Positions 45,347-53,610 of a stretch of DNA of 64,000 nt are shown here, piece by piece. The stretch comes from Mycolicibacterium parafortuitum (GTDB taxonomy: Bacteria; Actinomycetota; Actinomycetes; Mycobacteriales; Mycobacteriaceae), in contig NZ_MVID01000020.1 in the NCBI RefSeq assembly GCF_002086815.1, positions 56,053 to 120,052 of the forward strand, read 5' to 3'. A model generated the notes under the pieces. It was not told the origin of the DNA. It saw only the letters and a list, made by a program, of their open reading frames with translations, and did not search any database. Every line of letters starts with the position of its first letter. Position 1 is the stretch's first letter. The translations under genes and the position numbers were made by a program.

Positions 45347-45365
45347 ATAGGTTAGCCTTCCCTCT
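45347..45365 (+). promoter_or_regulatory. IdeR-like iron box upstream of mmpS-mmpL
   Basis: ATAGGTTAGCCTTCCCTCT matches 13 of 19 positions of the IdeR consensus by eye; the left half (TAGGTTAG) is nearly perfect. It lies 57 bases before mmpS. M. tuberculosis mmpS4-mmpL4 are iron-regulated through IdeR, which makes this site plausible despite the weaker score. Confidence 0.5.
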
Positions 45366-45422
45366 AGCCCTCACCGCCCCGCGGATCGCGCCGAGCCAGA
45401 AGGACCTCCGATTCTCACCCGT

Positions 45423-45842
45423 GTGACCCGAGCGTGGATACCGCTCGTTTTGGTGATCGTGCTGGTCGTCGCCGGTTTCGCGGTGTGGCGGCTGCGGGGC
45501 ATGTTCGCCTCGAATCCGCTGCCGACCTACGCGGGAAACGTGACCGAGGATTCGAACAAGTCCGACCCGAAGATCCTGCGCTACGAGATCTGGGGTGAGC
45601 CCGGTGCGGTCGCCGACATCAACTACACCGACGCCGAGGGCGACGCGACCCAGCTCGTGAACGTCCCCCTGCCGTGGTCGGTCGACATCGAGACCGATGC
45701 CGTGGCCCTGACCGGAAACGTCGTCGCCCAGGGCGACGGCAGCTTCATCGGGTGCCGCATCACCGGCGACGGCCGGGTCAAGGACGAACGCACGATCTCC
45801 AACGTCAGCGCCTACATCTACTGCATCGCGAAGGCCTCCTGA
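45423..45842 (+). CDS. MmpS family membrane protein (transport accessory)
   Basis: A 139-residue MmpS protein: a single N-terminal helix (WIPLVLVIVLVVAGFAVWRL) and a periplasmic beta-sandwich with NVTEDSNKSDPKILRYEIWG, LPWSVDIETDAVALTGN and the two conserved cysteines (GCRI, YCIA). MmpS proteins work with the MmpL transporter encoded next; MmpS4/S5 with MmpL4/L5 export mycobactins in M. tuberculosis. The stop overlaps the mmpL ATG (TGATG). With an iron-box-like site upstream and the mbt cluster nearby, a siderophore-export role is inferred. Whether it is the MmpS4 or MmpS5 orthologue cannot be told here. Confidence 0.88.
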   Translation: MTRAWIPLVLVIVLVVAGFAVWRLRGMFASNPLPTYAGNVTEDSNKSDPKILRYEIWGEPGAVADINYTDAEGDATQLVNVPLPWSVDIETDAVALTGNVVAQGDGSFIGCRITGDGRVKDERTISNVSAYIYCIAKAS

Positions 45843-48739
45843 TGCGCCACGACCTCGTGATGAGACACGACAGCGACGATCCCCAGGCCCGCCGCAACCT
45901 TCGGGAACCCCGGCCCATCCCGCAGTGGATCCGGCGGCTGGCCGTTCCGATCATCCTGGGCTGGCTGCTGCTCGCCGTGGCCCTCAATGCGCTGGTGCCC
46001 CAACTCGAGGTCGTCGCGGCGAAGAACGCGGTGTCGATGAGCCCGAGCAACGCGCCGTCGATGCAGGCGATGGCCGACATGGGCAGGCTGTTCGAAGAGT
46101 CGGACTCCGACTCGATCGCCCTGATCGTGCTGGAGAGCGAGAACGACGAGCCCCTCGGCGAGGCCGCCCACGACTATTACGACGGTCTGATCGCCGACCT
46201 GACCGCTGACACCGAGCACGTCCGCAACATCCAGGACATGTGGGGTGACCCGCTGACCGAGGCCGCCGCCCAGAGCTCTGACGGCCGGGCCGCGTACGCC
46301 ACGCTCAACCTGGCCGGCAACATGGGTGAGACCGAATCCAACGAGGCCGTCGCCGCGGTCCGCGACATCGTCGCGAACTCACCGCCGCCACCCGGGGTGA
46401 AGGTTCACGTGACCGGGCCGGCACCGTTGATCGCCGACGTGAACATCGCGGGCGAGAGCAGCATGGCGATCGTCCTGCTGGTCACCTTCGTGGTGATCAT
46501 CGTGCTTCTGCTGTTCTTCTACCGCTCGATCTCCACCGTCGCGCTGATGCTCGCCGTCGTCGGCATCCAGTTGGTGGTAGCCCGCGGCGTCGTCGCCGCG
46601 CTGGCCCACTACGAGATCATCAGCCTGTCCACCTACGCGACGAACCTGCTGATCTCCCTGGCGGTCGCGGCTGGTACCGACTACGTGATCTTCCTGGTCG
46701 GCCGCTATCAGGAGGCCCGGACCTCCGGCGCCACCCACGAAGAGGCCTACTACGAGATGTTCCGCGGCACCGCGCATGTCGTGTTGGGCTCCGGTCTGAC
46801 CATTGCCGGCGCGATGCTCTGCCTGTCCTTCGCCCGGATGCCGTATTTCCAGAGCATGGGGGTTCCGTGCGCGGTCGGCATCGCCGCCGGTGTTGCCGTC
46901 GCGCTGACCCTCGGACCGGCGGTCGTGTCCGTCGGCAGCCGGTTCGGTCTGCTGGAACCCAAACGCGCGATGCGCATCCGTGCCTGGCGCCGGGTCGGCA
47001 CCACGGTGGTGCGCTGGCCCGGGCCCGTCCTGGTGGGCTCGCTGGCGCTGTCGTTCGTCGGGCTTGCGGCCCTGCCCGGTTACCAGACCAGCTACGACGA
47101 CACCCGCTACATCCCGGAGTCGATCCCGGCCAACGCCGGGCTGCAGGCCGCGACCGAGCACTTCTCGCTGTCGCGGATGAGCCCCGAGATCCTGCTGGTC
47201 GAATCCGACCGCGATCTGCGCAACCCGTCGGACTTCCTGGTCCTGGACCGACTGGCCAAGCGGGTGTTCGCCGTCGAGGGAGTGGCCCGCGTCCAGGCGC
47301 CGAGCCGGCCCGACGGCGCACCGATCGAGAACACCTCGATCCCGTTCCTGATCAGCATGCAGGGTGTCAGCCAGGTGCAGAACATGAAGCTGATGAAGGA
47401 CCGCATGAAAGACATGCAGACCCAGGCCGAGGACCTGGGCCGCACGATCGGGACCATGCGCACCATGTACGGGCTGATGACGCAGCTGTCGACGGTCACC
47501 ACCGTGATGATCGACGACTTCACCGAGATGCAGCAGACCGTGCATCAGATCCGCGACATGATCGCCAACTTCGACGATCAGTTCCGCCCGGTCCGCAATT
47601 ACTTCTACTGGGAACCGCACTGCTACAACATCCCGCTGTGCTGGTCGTTCCGCTCGCTGTTCGACTCGATGGACGGCATCTCCACCATGACCGAGTCGTT
47701 CGACAAGGCGCTGGTGAACATGGAGACGATGCGCGCGCTGCTGCCGCAGATGCTCGCCACGTTCCCGCCGATGATCGAGACCATGGAGAGCATGCGTCAC
47801 ATGATGTTGACGACGTTCGCCACCATGGGCGGCTTCTACGACCAGATGGACGAGCTGAGCGCAGGATCCACCGAGATGGGGAAAGCGTTCGACCGGGCCA
47901 TGAACGACGACTCCTTCTACCTGCCGCCGGAGGTGTTCGAGAACGAGGACTTCCAGCGGGCGATGGAGAGCTTCTTCTCACCCGACGGCAAGACCGTCCG
48001 GCTGTTGGTGTCCCATCGCGGTGACCCGACCACCCCCGAGGCCCTCGCCCGCGTCGAGCCCATCAAGATCGCGGCGATCGAGGCGCTCAAGGGCACCCCG
48101 CTCGAAGACGCCACCATCCAGCTCGGCGGCACCGCGGCGACCTTCAAGGACATGTCCGACGGTTCCCGTTACGACATGATGATCGCGATCCTCGCGGCGC
48201 TGTGTCTGGTCCTGATGATCATGCTGGTGCTGACCCGCAGCCTGATCGCCGCGATCGTCATCGTGGGCACGGTCGCACTGTCGCTGGGCGCGTCCTTCGG
48301 CGTCTCGGTGCTGATCTGGCAGCACATCATCGGCGTCGAGCTGCACTGGATGGTGCTGGTGATGTCGATCATCGCGCTGATCGCCGTGGGCTCGGACTAC
48401 AACCTGCTGTTGGTGTCGCGGTTCAAGGAGGAGATCGGCGCCGGCATCAAGACCGGAATCATCCGCTCGATCGGTGGCACCGGCAGCGTCGTCACGGTCG
48501 CCGGCGTGGTGTTCGCGCTGACCATGGCATCGATGGTGGTCAGCGACCTGCGGGTGATCGCCCAGGTCGGCACGACCATCGGGCTCGGTCTGCTGTTCGA
48601 CACGTTCGTGGTGCGCGCGTTCATGATGCCGTCGATCGCGACGCTGCTGGGCCGCTGGTTCTGGTGGCCGCAGGTGGTGCGGTCGCGGCCGCCGCGTGCC
48701 GCCGGTAACCAGTTGGGGACGCAGCACCGACCGGGCTAA
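45842..48739 (+). CDS. MmpL family RND transporter, candidate siderophore exporter
   Basis: A 965-residue inner-membrane RND transporter of the MmpL family. One helix near the N-terminus, a large periplasmic domain, a cluster of helices from about residue 200, a second periplasmic domain (about 400-770) with long Met-rich coiled-coil-like stretches (NMKLMKDRMKDMQTQAEDLG; MRALLPQMLATFPPMIETME), then the second helix cluster. The paired Asp-Tyr residues used for proton coupling are present (AAGTDYVIFLVGRYQEA; AVGSDYNLLLVSRFKEE). The long coiled-coil insertion is shared with MmpL4/MmpL5. ATG 45842 overlaps mmpS. Context (iron-box-like site, 5 kb from the mbt operon) supports mycobactin export. 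Confidence 0.88.
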   Translation: MRHDLVMRHDSDDPQARRNLREPRPIPQWIRRLAVPIILGWLLLAVALNALVPQLEVVAAKNAVSMSPSNAPSMQAMADMGRLFEESDSDSIALIVLESENDEPLGEAAHDYYDGLIADLTADTEHVRNIQDMWGDPLTEAAAQSSDGRAAYATLNLAGNMGETESNEAVAAVRDIVANSPPPPGVKVHVTGPAPLIADVNIAGESSMAIVLLVTFVVIIVLLLFFYRSISTVALMLAVVGIQLVVARGVVAALAHYEIISLSTYATNLLISLAVAAGTDYVIFLVGRYQEARTSGATHEEAYYEMFRGTAHVVLGSGLTIAGAMLCLSFARMPYFQSMGVPCAVGIAAGVAVALTLGPAVVSVGSRFGLLEPKRAMRIRAWRRVGTTVVRWPGPVLVGSLALSFVGLAALPGYQTSYDDTRYIPESIPANAGLQAATEHFSLSRMSPEILLVESDRDLRNPSDFLVLDRLAKRVFAVEGVARVQAPSRPDGAPIENTSIPFLISMQGVSQVQNMKLMKDRMKDMQTQAEDLGRTIGTMRTMYGLMTQLSTVTTVMIDDFTEMQQTVHQIRDMIANFDDQFRPVRNYFYWEPHCYNIPLCWSFRSLFDSMDGISTMTESFDKALVNMETMRALLPQMLATFPPMIETMESMRHMMLTTFATMGGFYDQMDELSAGSTEMGKAFDRAMNDDSFYLPPEVFENEDFQRAMESFFSPDGKTVRLLVSHRGDPTTPEALARVEPIKIAAIEALKGTPLEDATIQLGGTAATFKDMSDGSRYDMMIAILAALCLVLMIMLVLTRSLIAAIVIVGTVALSLGASFGVSVLIWQHIIGVELHWMVLVMSIIALIAVGSDYNLLLVSRFKEEIGAGIKTGIIRSIGGTGSVVTVAGVVFALTMASMVVSDLRVIAQVGTTIGLGLLFDTFVVRAFMMPSIATLLGRWFWWPQVVRSRPPRAAGNQLGTQHRPG

Positions 48740-48793
48740 ACTGGGTTCTCACCAGCATCGGACGAAACCCAGAAAGCAGGCAGAAAACCACAC

Positions 48794-49858
<1,065 letters not shown>

Positions 49859-49889
49859 CAGGACTGAGAAACAGAGACGTGGAAAAGCG

Positions 49890-50426
49890 ATGAGCATTGA
49901 GGTGTCCAACGAATCGGGCATCGACGTTTCCGAATCCGAACTCGTCAGCGTCGCTCGCTTCGTGATCAGCAAGATGGACGTCAACCCCGGCGCCGAACTG
50001 TCGATGGTGCTCGTCGACACCGCGGCGATGGCCGATCTGCACATGCGGTGGATGGATCTGCCGGGGCCGACCGACGTGATGAGCTTTCCGATGGACGAGC
50101 TCGAGCCCGGTGGGCGCCCCGACGCACCCGAGCCCGGTCCGTCGATGCTCGGCGACATCGTGCTGTGCCCCGAGTTCGCCGCCAAGCAGGCCGCCGACGC
50201 CGGGCACACCCTCGGCCAGGAACTGGCGCTGCTGACGGTGCACGGGGTGCTGCACCTGCTGGGCTACGACCACGCCGAACCGGACGAGGAGAAGGAGATG
50301 TTCGCGCTGCAGCGCGAGCTTCTCGAGGAGTGGGTGGCCGAGCAGGTCGCGGCCTACCACCAGGACCGGCAGACCGAGAAGGACCGCAGCTTGCTGGACA
50401 AGTCCCGATACTTCGACATGCCGTGA
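49890..50426 (+). CDS. ybeY: Endoribonuclease YbeY (16S rRNA maturation)
   Basis: A 178-residue metal-dependent endoribonuclease that acts in 16S rRNA 3'-end processing and ribosome quality control. The zinc-binding motif HGVLHLLGYDH is complete, and the conserved DVMSFPMDE precedes it. It corresponds to Rv2367c. ATG 49890 is followed by a normal N-terminus. It sits between phoH and the CorC-like gene in the standard bacterial order phoH-ybeY-corC-era. Confidence 0.95.
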   Translation: MSIEVSNESGIDVSESELVSVARFVISKMDVNPGAELSMVLVDTAAMADLHMRWMDLPGPTDVMSFPMDELEPGGRPDAPEPGPSMLGDIVLCPEFAAKQAADAGHTLGQELALLTVHGVLHLLGYDHAEPDEEKEMFALQRELLEEWVAEQVAAYHQDRQTEKDRSLLDKSRYFDMP

Positions 50427-50442
50427 CCGCGGGCGACACTCT

Positions 50443-51741
50443 GTGACGAACCTCGGACAACTGATCGGCGCGATCGTGCTGGTGGGCTTCGGCGGCCTGT
50501 TCGCCGCCATCGACGCGGCGCTGAGCACCGTGTCGATCGCGCGCGTCGAGGAACTGGTGCGCGAGGAACGACCCGGTGCGGTGCGCCTGCTGGAACTGAT
50601 GGTCGACCGGCCGCGCTACATCAACCTCATCGTGCTGCTGCGCATGACATGCGAGGTCACCGCGACGGTGTTGATGGCCGCCTATCTGGACGACTACTTC
50701 GGGGTCAGCCGCGGCCTGATGGCCGCCGCGGCGATCATGACGGTGGTCAGCTTCGTGGTGGTGGGGGTCGGGCCGAGGACGGTGGGCAGGCAGAACGCCT
50801 ACACCATCGCGCTGGTGACCGCGCTTCCGCTGCAAGCGATCTCGGTGGTGCTGACGCCGATCAGCCGGTTGCTGGTGCTGGTCGGTAATGCGCTGACGCC
50901 GGGGCGCGGGTTCCGCAACGGCCCGTTCGCGTCGGAGATCGAGCTGCGTGAGGTGGTCGACCTCGCGCAGCAGCGCGGCGTCGTCGCCGACGACGAACGC
51001 CGGATGATCCAGTCGGTGTTCGAGCTGGGGGACACCGCCGCGCGCGAGGTGATGGTGCCCCGCACCGAGATGGTGTGGATCGAAAGTGATAAAACTGCAG
51101 GTCAAGCGACCTCCTTGGCCGTGCGCAGCGGGCACTCCCGCATCCCGGTCATCGGTGAGAACGTCGACGACATCGTCGGTGTGGTCTACCTCAAGGACCT
51201 CGTCCAGAAGACCTACTACTCCAACAACGCCGGCCGGGACACCGCGGTGTCGGCGGTGATGCGCAAGCCGGTCTTCGTGCCGGACTCCAAACCGCTGGAC
51301 ACGCTGCTCAGCGAGATGCAGCGCGACCGCGTGCACATGGTGCTGCTGGTCGACGAATACGGCGCGATCGCCGGGCTGGTCACGATCGAGGACGTACTGG
51401 AGGAGATCGTCGGCGAGATCGCCGACGAATACGACACCGACGAGGTGGCCCCGGTCGAGGACCTGGGCGATCACCGCTACCGGGTGTCGGCACGACTGCC
51501 CATCGAAGATCTCAGCGAGCTCTACGGCATCCACTTCGACGAGGGCCTCGACGTCGACACCGTCGGCGGCCTCGTCGCCCTGGAATTGGGCCGCGTGCCG
51601 CTGCCCGGCGCCGAGGTCGAATGGGACGGCCTGCGGCTGCGCGCCGAGGGCGGACCGGATCCGCGCGGCCGGGTCCGGGTCAGCACCGTGCTGGTCAGCC
51701 CTGTCGAACCGAAACCCGAAGACGGAGAAGAACGAGAATGA
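50443..51741 (+). CDS. CNNM/CorC family protein (Rv2366c-like)
   Basis: A 432-residue HCC-family membrane protein. DUF21 membrane domain at residues 1-180 (helices near 8-28, 58-82, 90-115), CBS pair about 195-325 (VMVPRTEMVWIESD; VHMVLLVDEYGAIAGLVTIED), and a CorC_HlyC domain at the C-terminus. The GTG at 50443 follows ybeY by 16 bases. Its stop overlaps the next gene (ATGA). It is the third CNNM-type gene in the window and the one with conserved synteny; ion transport is family knowledge, not shown here. Confidence 0.88.
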   Translation: MTNLGQLIGAIVLVGFGGLFAAIDAALSTVSIARVEELVREERPGAVRLLELMVDRPRYINLIVLLRMTCEVTATVLMAAYLDDYFGVSRGLMAAAAIMTVVSFVVVGVGPRTVGRQNAYTIALVTALPLQAISVVLTPISRLLVLVGNALTPGRGFRNGPFASEIELREVVDLAQQRGVVADDERRMIQSVFELGDTAAREVMVPRTEMVWIESDKTAGQATSLAVRSGHSRIPVIGENVDDIVGVVYLKDLVQKTYYSNNAGRDTAVSAVMRKPVFVPDSKPLDTLLSEMQRDRVHMVLLVDEYGAIAGLVTIEDVLEEIVGEIADEYDTDEVAPVEDLGDHRYRVSARLPIEDLSELYGIHFDEGLDVDTVGGLVALELGRVPLPGAEVEWDGLRLRAEGGPDPRGRVRVSTVLVSPVEPKPEDGEERE

Positions 51742-52058
51742 CCCAGGTCCTCGACGACGAAGACACCAAGCTGGTGGTGCTGGCCCGCGGTGCGATGGGG
51801 CGCGCGGAAGCCGCCAGTGGCGCCGCGGTCCGTGACCTCGACGGCAGGACCTACGCGGGCGCGCCGGTCACGCTCGACGCGCTGACGCTCACGGCGCTGC
51901 AGGCCGCGGTCGCCGCGGCGGTGTCCAGCGGGGCGGCGGGCCTGGAGGCCGCCGTGCTCGTCGGCGGCTCGGCCGACGACGCCGGGGTCGCGGCCGTACG
52001 TGAACTCTCCGCAGGCGCGACGATCATCGTCACCGACCGGTCGGGTACCCCGCTATGA
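51738..52058 (+). CDS. Cytidine-deaminase-like small protein (Rv2365c-like)
   Basis: A 106-residue protein in the place of Rv2365c. It resembles a cytidine deaminase fold in outline (EAASGAAVRDLDGRTYAGAPV; LTALQAAVAAAVSSGA; VLVGGSADDAGVAAVREL). The zinc ligands of active deaminases (HAE and PCxxC) are absent, so it is probably not catalytic. ATG 51738 overlaps the upstream stop and its own stop overlaps era, so the three genes are tightly coupled. Confidence 0.8.
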   Translation: MTQVLDDEDTKLVVLARGAMGRAEAASGAAVRDLDGRTYAGAPVTLDALTLTALQAAVAAAVSSGAAGLEAAVLVGGSADDAGVAAVRELSAGATIIVTDRSGTPL

Positions 52059-52972
52059 GTGAGGACACCGAATTCCGGTCCGGCTTCGTCTGTTTCGTCG
52101 GCCGGCCGAACACGGGCAAGTCGACGCTGACCAACGCGCTGGTCGGGTCCAAGGTGGCGATCACCTCCAACCGCCCGCAGACCACCCGCCACACGATCCG
52201 CGGCATCGTGCACCGTGACGACTTCCAGATCGTGCTGGTCGACACCCCCGGACTGCATCGTCCCCGGACGCTGCTCGGCCAGCGGCTCAACGATCTGGTC
52301 AAGGACACCTACTCCGAGGTCGACGTCATCGGGATGTGCATCCCGGCCGACGAGAAGATCGGACCGGGAGACCGGTGGATCTACGAACAGATCCGCACCA
52401 TCGCCCCGCGCACCAAGCTGATCGCGATCGTCACCAAGATCGACAAGGTGTCCAAAGATCGTGTCGGCGAACAACTGCTGGCGGTCAGTGAGCTGTTCGG
52501 CTCCGATGCCGAGATCGTGCCGGTGTCGGCCACCTCCGGCGAACAGCTCGACGTGCTGGTCGACGTCCTGGTCGCGCAGTTGCCTCCCGGTCCCGCGTTC
52601 TACCCGGACGGCGAGTTGACCGACGAGCCCGAAGAAGTGCTGATGGCCGAGTTGATCCGGGAAGCCGCGCTCGAAGGTGTGCGCGACGAACTCCCGCATT
52701 CGCTGGCCGTGGTGATCGACGAGGTCGAGGAACGTCCCGGTCGTCCCGAGGACGATCCGCTGATCGACGTGCACGCGATCCTCTACGTCGAGCGGGATTC
52801 CCAGAAGGGCATCGTGATCGGCAAGGGCGGTGCGCGGCTGCGTGAGGTCGGCACCGCGGCGCGCACCCAGATCGAGAAGCTGCTCGGCACGAAGGTCTAC
52901 CTCGACCTGCGGGTCAAGATCGCGAAGAACTGGCAGCGCGATCCGAAACAGTTGGGCCGGCTGGGCTTTTAG
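52055..52972 (+). CDS. era: GTPase Era
   Basis: A 305-residue GTPase for 30S ribosome assembly. G1 GRPNTGKSTLTNAL, G2-region TTRHTIRG, G3 VDTPGLHRP, a G4 region at TKIDKVSKD and a C-terminal KH domain with GIVIGKGGARLREVG are all present. ATG 52055 overlaps the preceding stop. Corresponds to Rv2364c. Confidence 0.96.
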   Translation: MSEDTEFRSGFVCFVGRPNTGKSTLTNALVGSKVAITSNRPQTTRHTIRGIVHRDDFQIVLVDTPGLHRPRTLLGQRLNDLVKDTYSEVDVIGMCIPADEKIGPGDRWIYEQIRTIAPRTKLIAIVTKIDKVSKDRVGEQLLAVSELFGSDAEIVPVSATSGEQLDVLVDVLVAQLPPGPAFYPDGELTDEPEEVLMAELIREAALEGVRDELPHSLAVVIDEVEERPGRPEDDPLIDVHAILYVERDSQKGIVIGKGGARLREVGTAARTQIEKLLGTKVYLDLRVKIAKNWQRDPKQLGRLGF

Positions 52973-52984
52973 GTCGCCGCGCTT

Positions 52985-53548
52985 CTAGGTGGCCGCCTCG
53001 TAGCGAACCAGGATCGCGCCGCCCGGGAAGGTGCGGCTCTCCATCAGCCGCAACGAAATCCACGACGGCAGGGTCGGGAAGAACGGGATGCCACCGCCCA
53101 CCGCGGTCGGTCCGATCACCAGCCGGTACTCGTCGACCAGTCCGGCCCGCACGATCGGTGCGGCCAGTGTCGCGCCGGCGACCTCCAGTTGGCCGTCGGT
53201 CTCGGCCTTGAGTTTTCTGACCACCTCGACCGGGTCGCCCCGCTCGAGCCGGGAGTTCCAGTCGACGGACTCCAGCGTGCGGGAGAACACGACCTTGGGC
53301 ATGTCACGCCAGATCTGAGCGAAGTCGGCGATCAGCGGCGGCACATCCGGATCCTGGTCCGCGGTCGGCCAGTACGCGGACATCAGCTCGTAGAGCCGCC
53401 GACCGTAGAACGCCAACGCGGTCTCACGCTCGAAGTCGTTCCAGTACTGGTGCAGTTCCTCGCTCGGATCGGACCAGTCGATGTCGCCGCGCGCATCGGC
53501 GATGTAGCCGTCCAGAGACACGTTCATGCCGTAGATGAGTCTGCCCAC
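52985..53548 (-). CDS. Dihydrofolate-reductase family protein (RibD C-terminal domain)
   Basis: A 187-residue protein of the RibD_C/DHFR-like superfamily. It begins GRLIYGMNVSLDGYIADARG, has PKVVFSRTLESVDWNSRL in the nucleotide-binding region and ends GGIPFFPTLPSWISLRLME. Such stand-alone proteins bind NADPH; substrates vary and are mostly unknown. GTG 53548 was chosen because family members start just before the LIYGMNVSLDGY strand. It lies 62 bases downstream of the LuxR regulator on the same strand and is not part of the era operon. M. tuberculosis has no equivalent at this place. Confidence 0.75.
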   Translation of the reverse strand: MGRLIYGMNVSLDGYIADARGDIDWSDPSEELHQYWNDFERETALAFYGRRLYELMSAYWPTADQDPDVPPLIADFAQIWRDMPKVVFSRTLESVDWNSRLERGDPVEVVRKLKAETDGQLEVAGATLAAPIVRAGLVDEYRLVIGPTAVGGGIPFFPTLPSWISLRLMESRTFPGGAILVRYEAAT

Positions 53549-53610
53549 ACAGAACAGACTGCACCGGCGGGCAGAACTCATCGCCACGCCGCGCGGGATG
53601 ACCCGACGCG

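Noticed and set aside
50443..51741. Haemolysin (HlyC/TlyC) annotation for the CorC-like gene
   Set aside because: The domain name is historical; the DUF21-CBS-CorC layout points to a CNNM-type membrane protein, and nothing supports haemolysis.
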